A stretch of 64,000 bases of DNA from Roseimicrobium sp. ORNL1. GTDB lineage: Bacteria; Verrucomicrobiota; Verrucomicrobiia; Verrucomicrobiales; Verrucomicrobiaceae. The notes under the pieces are model-generated. The model searched no databases and was not told the DNA's origin. It worked only from the letters and a program-made list of their open reading frames with translations. The position numbers and the translations under genes were made by a program. The stretch covers positions 2,480,001-2,544,000 of the forward strand of contig NZ_CP049143.1 in NCBI RefSeq assembly GCF_011044495.1, in the 5' to 3' direction. Positions within the stretch are counted from its first letter, which is position 1. Every line of letters starts with the position of its first letter. This document shows, one piece after another, positions 34,938 through 44,378 of this stretch.

Positions 34938-35799
34938 GGAGGTTAGGCCTTCCGGCCTGACAGTGGGCGTTGGGTCTTCCGACCCGACAGCAGATGGCGA
35001 AAAATTACGAGTCAGGAGATTGACACCTCATGCCATCTTGATTGCATGCCTCATGGATTTCATCTCCGGCCCTCCCGGATTCAAGCCTCTTGATCCTACG
35101 CGGGCAATCAAACGCACGCGAAGACACCTCCCCCATTGGACCCAGGACGGTGCGACGTACTTTGTCACCTTTCACCTCGGCGATTCACTCCCTCAGGAGA
35201 AGCTCCAAGAATTGCGAACGCTATACAAGCAGTTCGCCGCACAAAAGTTCACCAGCGATGCTGAACAGGAGGAACATAGACGTGAGATCATGCGCCGTGT
35301 CGAGTCATGGCTGGACGCAGGCTCCGGCAGTTGCTGGCTCGCACGCACGGACGTTGCGGCCATGATGAGCAATGCGTTGCTTCACTTTCACGGCAAGCGT
35401 TATGAGCTGGGCTCACACTGCGTGATGCCCAATCACGCCCACGTCGTCTTCAGACCATTGGAGGGTCACTCACTGGATGACGTGCTTCACTCATGGAAAG
35501 GCTATTCCGCGGATCAAATTAACCAGATGATGTCACGGAAGGGTCCTGTGTGGGTGCAGGAAAGTTTTGACACGATCGTCCGCGACGCACGTCACCTCGC
35601 ACGAGTCGTGCAGTATATTGGAAGGAACCCCGCGAAGGCTGGAATCCTTCAAGAAAATTGGCATCGGTGGGCGAATCCCGAATGGGAACGGATTGGTTGG
35701 GGGTTCAGGGATGATCCGTGCTGAAAAGGATCGTTTAAGACGCTGGCTGTCGGGTCGGAAGACCCAACGCCCACTGTCAGGCCGGAAGGCCTAACCTCC
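34938..35799. mobile_element. RAYT transposase unit between perfect inverted REPs
   Basis: The 54-base sequences at 34938-34991 and 35746-35799 are exact reverse complements. Each contains two imperfect palindromes, TTAGGCCTTCCGGCCTGA and GTTGGGTCTTCCGACCCGAC, and together they enclose the transposase gene. Related REP dimers occur at 29.4-30.2, 34.6, 36.8-37.2, 45.2-45.8 and 51.0-51.6 kb. Confidence 0.9.
35053..35724 (+). CDS. REP-associated tyrosine transposase (RAYT, Y1/HUH family)
   Basis: The 223-residue product starts MDFISGPPGF; longer upstream frames run into the REP repeat. The HUH motif is CVMPNHAHVVFRP (His-hydrophobic-His) and the likely catalytic Tyr is in VVQYIGRNPAKAG. TYFVTFHLGD near the N terminus is also typical. 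RAYTs are single-copy, vertically kept transposase relatives that nick and spread REP palindromes. This one lies between two perfect inverted REPs, the normal arrangement. It appears intact. Confidence 0.92.
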   Translation: MDFISGPPGFKPLDPTRAIKRTRRHLPHWTQDGATYFVTFHLGDSLPQEKLQELRTLYKQFAAQKFTSDAEQEEHRREIMRRVESWLDAGSGSCWLARTDVAAMMSNALLHFHGKRYELGSHCVMPNHAHVVFRPLEGHSLDDVLHSWKGYSADQINQMMSRKGPVWVQESFDTIVRDARHLARVVQYIGRNPAKAGILQENWHRWANPEWERIGWGFRDDPC

Positions 35800-35895
35800 A
35801 TGGGCTGCAGCGGACGCTCGACCCTCACGCCGGAGTATTATGATGCGACTGCGACAGCTTCCTGTATCCTCTTCTCAACTGCTGCATCCCCAAGC

Positions 35896-36771
35896 ATGAT
35901 AACTTCCCGCATTCTCCTCATCGCTTCATGCGTGCTTCTCGCTCTGGCTTCCGGTCACTTGATCGCCCAGGTGCCGACTCCACAGCCCGATGAATCAGAA
36001 AAGGCGCTCATGTCTGCCTTGCAGGGACTCGCCAAGCTGTCTCCTGAGGAGAAGGCGGGCAAGTTGACCAAGTTCGTGCAGGAATATGACGTGCTGGTGA
36101 AAGACAGGCCTGTGGAGATTGCCACCGTGCCCGGGAAATTGAGTCCGCCCAAAGTCCTCATCGGTGGCTCTTGGAATCCGGCCTCCGACAACGACGGCAC
36201 TCTGGGCAGGATGTTTCCCAGAGATCCTGAGCAGCGTAAGATGGGTGAACGCCTGATCATGCTGGAGTGCCTTTTCAACCTCTTTGCACCCGAGGAGGCG
36301 CTCAGGAAGATGGTGCCCCGTCTCAACTCCACCAAGCCGACCCTCAAGGACGCGATGCACCTCCACGCGGCGTGTCATTATCGCCAGCCTGGCACCCCCT
36401 TTAGAAAGCAAATCCCCAAGGAACTCTGGCTTCAGTTCTACAACAGCCCCAATCCCTGCTACAAAATCCTGGCGCTGGAGAAGTATGACTCCACCACGCA
36501 GTCACCTGAGGAGTTGCTCAAGCTGTATCGTGAATGCCTTTTCCAGACGTTTGGCTATCTTCAAGTGAGGGCGTTTGAGGGCATCCTGAGGAGCAAGGAT
36601 TTTCGACCGGAAGTGCAGGCGCTGCTTCAGGAATTTTTGAAGTCATCGCCTGTCGAGGATGATGGTACCCTGCCGACCTATCCTTTCGCGATCCGCAATC
36701 CCATCGAAGGTGCGGAGCGCGTCCTTCAGGCTATCAAGAAGGGCGGCGAAGGTGCTCCTGAGGCAAAGTAG
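35896..36771 (+). CDS. Exported uncharacterised protein
   Basis: The 291-residue product begins with a signal peptide (MITSRILLIASCVLLALASG). The mature part is alpha-helical with few motifs (for example LFNLFAPEEALRKMVPRL). The start at 35896 is chosen because it gives the signal peptide; the longer frame begins in a REP. Flanking sequence on both sides is repeats, so it is an isolated gene. Function unknown. Confidence 0.65.
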   Translation: MITSRILLIASCVLLALASGHLIAQVPTPQPDESEKALMSALQGLAKLSPEEKAGKLTKFVQEYDVLVKDRPVEIATVPGKLSPPKVLIGGSWNPASDNDGTLGRMFPRDPEQRKMGERLIMLECLFNLFAPEEALRKMVPRLNSTKPTLKDAMHLHAACHYRQPGTPFRKQIPKELWLQFYNSPNPCYKILALEKYDSTTQSPEELLKLYRECLFQTFGYLQVRAFEGILRSKDFRPEVQALLQEFLKSSPVEDDGTLPTYPFAIRNPIEGAERVLQAIKKGGEGAPEAK

Positions 36772-36832
36772 TCCGTGTCGTCGCTCCGATGGTGGTGCCG
36801 AGGAGGGGAGGGTGAGTCGAGCCTGCAAATTC

Positions 36833-37212
36833 CGTCGGGTCGGAAGACCCAACGCCCACTGTCAGGCCGGAAGGCCTAACCTCCGTGGAGCTCTCTGCTG
36901 CTTTTGCTGCTTTGCGATAAAATCCATGCAGGTGAAATTCCACGCACGGCGATCCCTGCGCGTCTCTGCCACCTCCGCATCGAGGCGTTGCCACGCTCAC
37001 AAGCGTGGCTCATCCCTGCACCCAAACCCTCTCCCTCCTCTGCGTCCTTTGCTTCTCTGCCCCTTTGCGGTTAAGCGGAAGCGTACCTTCTGCGCGAAGA
37101 GCGAGTGGAGTGTACAACCGCCGTCAGGCGGGACGCCTAACGCACACTGTCAGGCGGGGACGCCTAACCTCCTATTGAGTTTCTCTGCTGCTTTGGCTGC
37201 TTTGCGATAAAA
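36833..37212 (-). repeat. REP-bounded composite repeat unit, reverse orientation
   Basis: REP dimer 36833-36884 matches the RAYT-flanking REP closely. A reverse body (36897-37081), a second REP dimer (37123-37172) and a truncated body (37184-37212) follow. No gene is supported between 36772 and 37274. Confidence 0.82.
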
Positions 37213-37274
37213 AATCCATGCAGGTGAACCGGGCATGACGATCCAGTTTTGCATCTGCCCGCCTCTTCGATAGA

Positions 37275-39182
37275 ATGGCACGGATGGAGACATCGACTTC
37301 CATGGACACCGTGGCCCAATACCGTGCGCTGAAGAAAGAGGGACGCCTGCAGGTGGCGCTGCAGCTGGCGCGGAGGGAAACCTCGGCGCTGGAGCCGAAT
37401 GCGGTCTCGCAACTGGGGAAGATGCTGCAGAAGGACCTGTGCAGCGGCAGGCAGGAGTCTGCGGAGATAGCGACCGGCGCGGCCGCGATGGAGCCGCTGC
37501 GCATCTTCGTCGCGGGGCAGTGCACCACCACGTACCTGCTGCCCATGCTCGTGGCGTGGGCGTGGGCGGACGGCATGCATGTACAGGTCTCGGATGCGGA
37601 GTATGACCAGGTGGTGCAGTCGCTCATGGCGCTGAAGGAAGAGCATGCGCCGGATGTGGTGGTGATACTCCCGTGGAATCAACGCCTGCTCGCGCATGAC
37701 GCGCGCGGTGCGGCGCAACGCATCGAGGACGAGGTGGCCTTTCTCCAGCAGTGCTGGGCACAGGTGGCGCGGCTGAAATGCAAGATGGTGCAGGTGTCGT
37801 ATGACTGGATGGGTGTGGGCGCGTTGGGATATGGCCTGACCTCCCGGCATGAGCACGAGGGGGATATCTCACTCATCCAGCGCGTGAATGCCTCCCTGCG
37901 CGCGGCGCTTCCCGCGGGTGCGTATCTGGTGGACTTGAAGCACATCAGTTCGTGGCATGGGAAGTCGCGCTTCTATGATGAACGAAACTACCACTGGCTG
38001 AAGCAGCCCTTCTCTCCGGAGGGACTCTCTGCCATGGCGCGACACATTGCGGCAGGCATCCGCGTGCTCACCACGGGGCGCAAGAAGGTGCTGGTGCTCG
38101 ACCTCGATAACACCCTGTGGGGTGGCGTGGTGGGCGAAGTGGGGCCACACGGCGTGGCGACAGCCGCCGGGTCCACCGAAGGAGAGGCGTTCCTTGCGTT
38201 TCAAAAGCATGTGAAGCGGCTGCGGAATTCCGGCGTGCTGCTCGCGGTGTGCTCGAAGAACAATGACGCGGATGCACGTGAGCCCTTCGAGAAAAATCCA
38301 CACCTCGCACTGCGACTGGAGGACTTCGCCGCCTTCCACGCCTCCTGGGATACGAAGCCCAAGCGCCTGCGTGAGATCGCGCTGGAGCTGAACCTGGGGC
38401 TCGATAGCTTTGTCTTCTTCGATGACAACCCGGTGGAGCGCGCGCATGTGCGTGCGGAGCTGCCGGAGGTGTTGGTGCCGGAGGTGCCGGCGGATCCTTC
38501 GATGTATGTGCGGGTGCTGCAGGAGACGCTCGCGTTTGAGGCGGTGGGCATCACCAGTGCGGATGCGGCACGCACGGCGCAGTATGCGGCGGAGAGCTCG
38601 CGGAAGCAGGCACTGGGCGTGGCGGCCTCACCGGAGGAGTATCTCAGCTCGCTGGAGATGGGCGCGGAGATCTTGCCCATCAGCGCGGAGACGATTGATC
38701 GCGTGGTGGATCTCATCACGAAGACGAACCAGTTCAACCTCACCACGCGCCGGCACTCCCGCGTGAAGGTGGAGGAGATGGCGGCCACGCCGGGCGCGGT
38801 GTGTTTCGCCGTGCAGCTCGCGGACAAGTTCGGCGACTACGGCATCATCTCCGTGGTACTCGCGGTGCCGGATGGTGATGGCGCTGAGGCGGGTGAGGCG
38901 CTGCGCCTCGATACCTGGCTCATGAGCTGCCGCGCCATGGGCCGCACGGTGGAGCATCTGGTGATGAATCACCTCGCCGAGCGCGCGACTGCCGCTGGGT
39001 ACCTGCGCCTGCTGGGCGAGTACCTGCCCACGCCGAAGAACACGCCCGTGAAGGCGCTGCTGCCGGGCTTCGGCTTCGACTCATCTGCGGCTGGTCGTGG
39101 AGAAAGCTGGCACTCTTTGAGCTTGACTAGTGCCCCGGTCCAGAGCACGCAAGTGCGTCTCCTGACCACGGAGAACGCCTGA
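37275..39182 (+). CDS. FkbH-like HAD-IIIC family protein
   Basis: The 635-residue protein has an N-terminal SGNH-like domain (about 75-265) and a HAD phosphatase-like domain with VLVLDLDNTLWGG (Asp276, Asp278) and LDSFVFFDDNPVERA, then a GNAT-like C-terminal region (about 460-600). FkbH-type proteins make activated glyceryl groups on an acyl carrier protein in polyketide pathways, and related ones occur in surface-glycan loci. The MBOAT gene 213 bases downstream suggests a shared role in acyl transfer to an exported polymer. Met4 or Met10 are other possible starts. Confidence 0.85.
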   Translation: MARMETSTSMDTVAQYRALKKEGRLQVALQLARRETSALEPNAVSQLGKMLQKDLCSGRQESAEIATGAAAMEPLRIFVAGQCTTTYLLPMLVAWAWADGMHVQVSDAEYDQVVQSLMALKEEHAPDVVVILPWNQRLLAHDARGAAQRIEDEVAFLQQCWAQVARLKCKMVQVSYDWMGVGALGYGLTSRHEHEGDISLIQRVNASLRAALPAGAYLVDLKHISSWHGKSRFYDERNYHWLKQPFSPEGLSAMARHIAAGIRVLTTGRKKVLVLDLDNTLWGGVVGEVGPHGVATAAGSTEGEAFLAFQKHVKRLRNSGVLLAVCSKNNDADAREPFEKNPHLALRLEDFAAFHASWDTKPKRLREIALELNLGLDSFVFFDDNPVERAHVRAELPEVLVPEVPADPSMYVRVLQETLAFEAVGITSADAARTAQYAAESSRKQALGVAASPEEYLSSLEMGAEILPISAETIDRVVDLITKTNQFNLTTRRHSRVKVEEMAATPGAVCFAVQLADKFGDYGIISVVLAVPDGDGAEAGEALRLDTWLMSCRAMGRTVEHLVMNHLAERATAAGYLRLLGEYLPTPKNTPVKALLPGFGFDSSAAGRGESWHSLSLTSAPVQSTQVRLLTTENA

Positions 39183-39395
39183 CGCAAAACCATTGCTCAT
39201 GACGCCAGCCATCACCCCACTCGCACCCCCGTGAAGACGCGGGCGCCGCAGAAAGACCGCGGTGCCCGGCTCCATGTTTTGTACGGCCTGCCCTGAGAAC
39301 AATGGGCCGGCTGGTGTGAGTCATCCCCGTCGCGCCGGGGCCTGCCTGTGGGCAGTGAATGAGTGAGTGTGTGCCTTCGCTGACCGTGCTGCGTC

Positions 39396-40859
39396 ATGCT
39401 GTTTAATTCGTTCGATTACGTCCTCTTTTTCCCCATCGTCTTCGCCCTCTACTGGGCGGTGCCGTTCCGTGTGCAGCAGGGGCTGCTGCTGGCGGCGAGC
39501 TATCTCTTCTACGGATGGTGGGGGTTCTTTGAGCCAAAGCTGAGTGGCTGGGAAAAGGCGCTGCCGCTGGTGCTGCTGGCCGCGTCCACCCTCTTCACCC
39601 ATGTGTGCGCGAAAGCGGTGTATGCACTGCCGGAGGAATCGAGGAAGCGCAGGATGTGGTTCTGGATTGGGGTGGCGGCGAATCTCGGCATGCTCGGCTA
39701 CTTCAAGTATCGCGGCTTCCTCCTGGAGAATGTGAATGTGCTCTCCACGCAGTTCGGCTGGACGACGACGCCGGTGGTCATGCAGTTCATCCTGCCGGCG
39801 GGCATCAGCTTCTATACCTTCCAGGGGCTGTCTTATCTTATCGATGTGGATGGCGGCTCGCAGAAGCCGGCGGAGAGGGTGTGGGACTTTGCGCTCTTCC
39901 ACGCGTTCTTCCCGCAGCTCGTGGCAGGACCCATTGAGCGCAGTCGCAATCTCCTGCCGCAGCTCACCGCGCCACGCACGCTCGAGCCGGAGCAGCTCTG
40001 GAGTGGACTACAGCTCATCGTCATCGGCTATGTGAAGAAGGTGGCCATTGCCGATGCCATTGCGCCGATGACGCGCGAGGCGTTTTCCAATCCGGCGTCG
40101 CAGACGGGCGTGGGGCTCATGCTGGCGCTGTATCTCTTCGCCCTGCAGATCTACGGCGACTTCTCCGGGTATAGTGACATCGCCCGCGGCAGTGCGCGCC
40201 TGCTCGGGGTGAATCTGATGATCAACTTCCGCCAGCCGTACTTCGCGCGAAACATCACCGAGTTCTGGGAGCGCTGGCACATCTCGCTCTCCACGTGGTT
40301 GCGTGACTATGTCTTCGTGCCGCTGTGCCGCCAGTTCCGGGGGAAGAAGTGGCTGAACTTTAATCTCTTCCTCACCATGCTCATCTCCGGCATCTGGCAC
40401 GGGGCCTCGTGGAACTTTGTCATGTGGGGTGTGGTGCTGGGATTGATGCTCGTGGCGCACAAGCTGTGGTCCGGGCCGAAGGCGAGCAAGCACCCGCACC
40501 GCCCGCGCAATGCACGCGAGTGGCTGGTGCAGGTCAGTGGCATGGTGCTCACCTTCCACTGCGTGTGCCTCACGCTTATCTTCGTGAAGACTGCCTCGCT
40601 CGCGACGGCGTGGGCCTACATCACCGGCATCTTCCAGGGCGGGGCCATCGCACCGGATGTGATGACGCTGTGGTATGTGATCTTCTACGGACTGGTGGTC
40701 CTCTTCCTCGACTTCCCCTGCTGGTGGCGCGATCGTGAGTTGCCCGTGGCTGAGACGGCGTCACCGTGGAGACGCGGCGTGACGTACGGCGGGTTGCTGC
40801 TGTTGCTGGCGTTCCTTGGCGAGATGGAAGGGGTGTCGTTTGTGTATTTCCAGTTTTGA
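39396..40859 (+). CDS. MBOAT-family O-acyltransferase (AlgI-like)
   Basis: The 487-residue polytopic protein has the MBOAT signatures ITEFWERWHISLSTWLRDY (His295) and GIWHGASWNFVMW (His335, the invariant histidine), and it ends VSFVYFQF. It differs clearly from the MBOAT at 10161-11627. Together with the FkbH-like gene before it and the SGNH gene at 42033 it forms an acylation locus. Gap to the next gene is 22 bases. Confidence 0.92.
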   Translation: MLFNSFDYVLFFPIVFALYWAVPFRVQQGLLLAASYLFYGWWGFFEPKLSGWEKALPLVLLAASTLFTHVCAKAVYALPEESRKRRMWFWIGVAANLGMLGYFKYRGFLLENVNVLSTQFGWTTTPVVMQFILPAGISFYTFQGLSYLIDVDGGSQKPAERVWDFALFHAFFPQLVAGPIERSRNLLPQLTAPRTLEPEQLWSGLQLIVIGYVKKVAIADAIAPMTREAFSNPASQTGVGLMLALYLFALQIYGDFSGYSDIARGSARLLGVNLMINFRQPYFARNITEFWERWHISLSTWLRDYVFVPLCRQFRGKKWLNFNLFLTMLISGIWHGASWNFVMWGVVLGLMLVAHKLWSGPKASKHPHRPRNAREWLVQVSGMVLTFHCVCLTLIFVKTASLATAWAYITGIFQGGAIAPDVMTLWYVIFYGLVVLFLDFPCWWRDRELPVAETASPWRRGVTYGGLLLLLAFLGEMEGVSFVYFQF

Positions 40860-40881
40860 GGAGGGGAGGTAGAACGATGGC

Positions 40882-41610
40882 ATGACATTCACCAAACACT
40901 TGCTCACCTCTGTGTTGGTCCTGCTGGGTGCGTTCTCGCCTGGCATGGGAGACTTGTGTGCGGCAGAGGCGACCTTCACCGTGGTGCTCACGGACTATCA
41001 GGCGGAGCGGGATAAGAAGCTGGTGGAGGCGTTCGAGCTGGTTGTCAGCTCTCCCAGCGATGAGACACGTCCCCGGATTCGCCCATCGACGACGAACCAA
41101 GTCCACGATGCGGACAAAGCAACGCTGACCATTGAGACGCAGTACAAGGATTTGCCCGAAGGGGAGTACGAGGCGTGGTACTGGATCCCGTCATTGGCAT
41201 TCAAGGCCAAGCCTTACATGGAGAAGTTCCAGGTGTCGTCCGGGACCCACTTTCGCAAAAGGTTGGAGTTCTCCACGCGGAAGGTGGTGCTGAAGTATCA
41301 GATCGATGCGAAGGTGAGGGAACATATCCGCGAGGACGAGGGCCTTCAGGTTACGATTCACAAAATCAAAGATGGTTTGGAAAAGGGCGGGAAGACGTTG
41401 GAGTATTCCCACGGCATCGGTCTCAAGGCAGGACCTGATGGGACGAGTGAGCTGTCACCACTATGGCTCATCCCTGATGGTGAGTATGTGATCATATTCG
41501 CGCCGGTATGGGGGCGTCCCATGCGGGTGCCGTTTCGCGTTGTCGACGGGAAGATGATTCCTGACGTGATCATATTCTCGGATGCAAATCGGGTACGGCC
41601 GGGTGGTTGA
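40882..41610 (+). CDS. Exported uncharacterised beta-rich protein
   Basis: The 242-residue product has a signal peptide (MTFTKHLLTSVLVLLGAFSP) and a body that looks like repeated beta-sandwich units (DLPEGEYEAWYWIP, LIPDGEYVIIFAPVWG). It starts 22 bases after the MBOAT stop and is probably co-transcribed. No enzymatic motif is seen; a carbohydrate-binding or structural role would fit the context but is a guess. Confidence 0.6.
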   Translation: MTFTKHLLTSVLVLLGAFSPGMGDLCAAEATFTVVLTDYQAERDKKLVEAFELVVSSPSDETRPRIRPSTTNQVHDADKATLTIETQYKDLPEGEYEAWYWIPSLAFKAKPYMEKFQVSSGTHFRKRLEFSTRKVVLKYQIDAKVREHIREDEGLQVTIHKIKDGLEKGGKTLEYSHGIGLKAGPDGTSELSPLWLIPDGEYVIIFAPVWGRPMRVPFRVVDGKMIPDVIIFSDANRVRPGG

Positions 41611-41658
41611 AGGAAGGATGAGGCTTCATGAATTCCGAAACATTCCCTTCCGAAATCA

Positions 41659-41977
41659 GTCTCTGTGAACGTGAGACGACCTGTTTGCATACCACCTTGC
41701 GCGAAGCGCCTTGGAGTGCGTGTGCGAAGCACCGCCTTGGGGATGCAGCCTCCAGGCTCTCTGCATATTCTATCTACCCCCAGTGTCTCCTCAGCATCTT
41801 CTGCGCACGGCGTCGTCAGTTACCACGCGGGCTTGAATCGTCCCGCAACGCATCGGCTCCGCACCCGCGGCTCCCCGCCAAAGCGGTGCTCCGCACACGC
41901 ACTCCAAGGCGCTTCGCGCAAGGTGGTGCCTGCATGTGGTGCGGCAACATTCACCGTGTTGGAGGAGCCACGAGATG
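41659..41977. repeat. MITE-like element, copy D (degenerate)
   Basis: Inner arms at 41691-41742 and 41878-41928 are intact. The terminal repeats are degraded (GTCTCTGTGA at the left, CCACGAGATGA at the right). It lies between the exported protein gene and the SGNH gene and so interrupts the acylation locus. Confidence 0.75.
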
Positions 41978-42032
41978 ATTCTGTTTTGCTGAAGCGTCGA
42001 GCTTTCATCTTCTATCCCCCCGGAGTTATTAA

Positions 42033-43145
42033 ATGATTTCTGATACACCATCACTCGCGGTGGACGCCGCCACGTCCGCTACCACCCGCGGTCATGCCCC
42101 TTTCCCCTTCCGCATCCGCCGCTGGTTCGGTAGGTCCGCATGGATTGCCCTCGCGGTCTTCCTCCTCGGGCGGCTCGCACTGGAGCCGGTGCGGGCGCTG
42201 CCGATGTACGACATCCGCGGCATGGATGCGTATGGCGCGGTGGAGAACTTCCAGCTCCGCAAGCAGGAGGCGCTGGTGAAGATTGGTTTCTTTGGCACCA
42301 GCCAGAGTGTGTGGGGTGTGATTGCAGACGAGGCGGCGCGCACCTGGGATGTGCCTGCGGGTGAGGTGCGAAATCTCGCCATCGAGGGTGGTACGCCGTT
42401 TGGCATGTGGTCGTTGATTCGACGCAATGAGGAAAAACTATCCGCGCTCAAGGTCGCCATCGTGGAGGTGAATCCCTTTGTCCTGCGCCAGAGCCTGGAT
42501 GCCGACCAGCGTGTGCGTGCGAATGTGGCCCAGCATGCCACCTTCTACGAGCGCACGCAGGTGCGGCCGCGCAGTGAGCGTGTAGCGCATCTCGCGGAGT
42601 GGCTGCTGCCTGTGCGCTCGGTGCGCCGTTCACTCTACACGGCCACGCTGAATGTCATCGACCCGGCACCGGGAAATCCCATCTATCCCTGGCCGGAAAA
42701 GCGCATCGCGCCTGTGGCCGACTGGAAGGCGGAGCATGCCGCGGCGCACACGCAGAAGGGGCGCAAGCTCATCGCACCCGAGCTCGCGGCGAAGCGCATC
42801 GTGGGCCACTGGAAGCTCTCCGCCCTGCAGGACCACTCCTTCCGCAAGAGCCTGGAGTGGTTCCACGCGCGTGGGGTGAAGGTCATCTTCCATGAACTGC
42901 CGGTGCATCCCGAGGTGTATGCGGCGATGCATGAGGATGCGGACTTCCGAAATGGGAACGCCGCCTTCCTGCGTTATGTGGATTCCCTGAACCCCACACC
43001 CGCCGCCCGCATCCTCACGCCGGACCCTGCGATGTGCCAGCTCTCCGCCGAGCACATGGCCGACCGCACGCATTGCAATGAACTCGGCGCGAGGATCTAT
43101 TCACGCTACCTCGCGCAAAGATTGAAGTGGGATGTGGTGGAGTAG
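42033..43145 (+). CDS. Membrane-anchored SGNH-like protein, paralogue of the one at 5385-6521
   Basis: The 370-residue product has a membrane helix (about 32-52) and SGNH blocks: FFGTSQSVWGV (nucleophile candidate Ser), VVEVNPF-like segment IVEVNPFVLRQSLDAD, and ADRTHCNELGARIYS (Asp/His candidates). It shares most of its length with the product at 5385-6521. Position after an FkbH-like and an MBOAT gene supports a role as extracytoplasmic acyl acceptor or transferase. Start at 42033 is the first Met of the frame. Substrate unknown. Confidence 0.75.
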   Translation: MISDTPSLAVDAATSATTRGHAPFPFRIRRWFGRSAWIALAVFLLGRLALEPVRALPMYDIRGMDAYGAVENFQLRKQEALVKIGFFGTSQSVWGVIADEAARTWDVPAGEVRNLAIEGGTPFGMWSLIRRNEEKLSALKVAIVEVNPFVLRQSLDADQRVRANVAQHATFYERTQVRPRSERVAHLAEWLLPVRSVRRSLYTATLNVIDPAPGNPIYPWPEKRIAPVADWKAEHAAAHTQKGRKLIAPELAAKRIVGHWKLSALQDHSFRKSLEWFHARGVKVIFHELPVHPEVYAAMHEDADFRNGNAAFLRYVDSLNPTPAARILTPDPAMCQLSAEHMADRTHCNELGARIYSRYLAQRLKWDVVE

Positions 43146-43251
43146 TGGAGGAGGGACAAAGGGAACGGGCACAGAGGCACAGAGTGAGTGGGCTTGGAGC
43201 GTTCTTCACCTGCGATTGCCGACTCACCACCACTATCACCCAGCCGACGAA

Positions 43252-43502
43252 TACGCCGAAGGCGTTGCACATTGTCCAGCCCAAGGTCAGCTTGCGAAGC
43301 AAGCGCCACCTTGGGATGTGGAGTCAAGATGCCGAACGCTGAAAGCGTTCCACAAACGCGCTGCCGGATGGAAGATGCAACCATGCTCGGTTGCTTCCTT
43401 GTGGAACCCTTTCAGGGTTCGATTGACTCTGCGACAAACCCAAGGTGGCGCCCGCTTCGCGGGCTGACCTTGGGCTGGACAATGTGCAACGCCTTCGGCG
43501 TA
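43252..43502. repeat. Inverted repeat pair, 40-bp perfect arms
   Basis: Arms 43252-43291 and 43463-43502 are exact reverse complements (contain GCGTTGCACATTGTCCAGCC), with a 171-base spacer that carries smaller hairpins. It lies between convergent genes; no gene is supported between 43146 and 43572. Confidence 0.9.
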
Positions 43503-43572
43503 GGAAAGCTGCCACTGAATTCAGAATACGGCAGACTTTCTCGCTCTGACACGAGTTGGCAGGAGATGGTCA

Positions 43573-44034
43573 TCACCTCAACGCCAGCGACCTCATCAAC
43601 GGATCATCAATGACGCCCGTCATCGGGAGCCCATTTCTCCACTGGTAGCGCTTGATGGCATTGCGGCTCTGCGGGCCGATGATGCCATCGATATTTCCAT
43701 AGTAATATCCCCTCTCTCTCAGGGCAATTTGCACGTCCGCCGAGAGGGACGGACGGGTAAACACGGCTGGACGTCGATAGTCATAGGCATAGCCATACAG
43801 AGGAGAGTACCTGGGGCGATAGTAGGAGTAGTAAGGCCGGTAGTAGGAATAGGAAGGGTAGGACCAACCCCAGGACCATCCCGGACTTATACCCACAAAC
43901 CAACTGGAGCCGCCGTGGTAATGCCCTCCATGACAATGACCTCCGTGGCTATGGCCGTGACCCGCCTGAAGCGGGGAGTGGCTCAATGTGAGCGTGAGAG
44001 CCAGCCCAATCGACAGTGAAAGGATTCGTTTCAT
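43573..44034 (-). CDS. Exported peptidoglycan-binding domain protein with His/Gly and Tyr-rich regions
   Basis: The 153-residue product has a signal peptide (to about LQAG), a His/Gly cluster (HGHSHGGHCHGGHYHGG), a Tyr/Pro/Ser-rich stretch (about 55-90) and a C-terminal PG_binding_1 domain (ALRERGYYYGNIDGIIGPQS then RNAIKRYQWRNGLPMTGVID). It likely attaches to cell wall. The His cluster could bind metal. No enzymatic domain is present. Confidence 0.82.
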   Translation of the reverse strand: MKRILSLSIGLALTLTLSHSPLQAGHGHSHGGHCHGGHYHGGSSWFVGISPGWSWGWSYPSYSYYRPYYSYYRPRYSPLYGYAYDYRRPAVFTRPSLSADVQIALRERGYYYGNIDGIIGPQSRNAIKRYQWRNGLPMTGVIDDPLMRSLALR

Positions 44035-44167
44035 GGCATCATCCTCCTTGCTGCTAGGATAACACTTTGACGCTTGAAATGCCAGTATTGTTCAAGGGGT
44101 GGGTGCCTGATGCGGAATGCTACCGCCGCAGGTCAGAATCTGGTTTTTGTGCATGAGACGGGGCCTC

Positions 44168-44348
44168 GCCAAAGTGGCTCACGTTGCCCTCAGCGTGAAT
44201 CTAAAGCCCAAGCGCGAAGCGCCAAATTCCAAGACGGCCAGCCACCCTCCAAGGGCTGTGTCTTGCCTCATCTGCGATGCCGCGGGAACATGGCGACCTC
44301 AGGGATCCTGTTACGATTCACGCTGAGGGCAGCGTGAGCCACTTTGGC
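44168..44348. repeat. Inverted repeat pair, 34-bp arms
   Basis: Arms 44168-44201 and 44315-44348 (GCCAAAGTGGCTCACGTTGC and near-complement) differ at one position. The spacer is 113 bases. No gene is supported between 44035 and 44378. Confidence 0.88.
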
Positions 44349-44378
44349 AAAGCCCATGTCACACCTGCGCTCCTCGCT

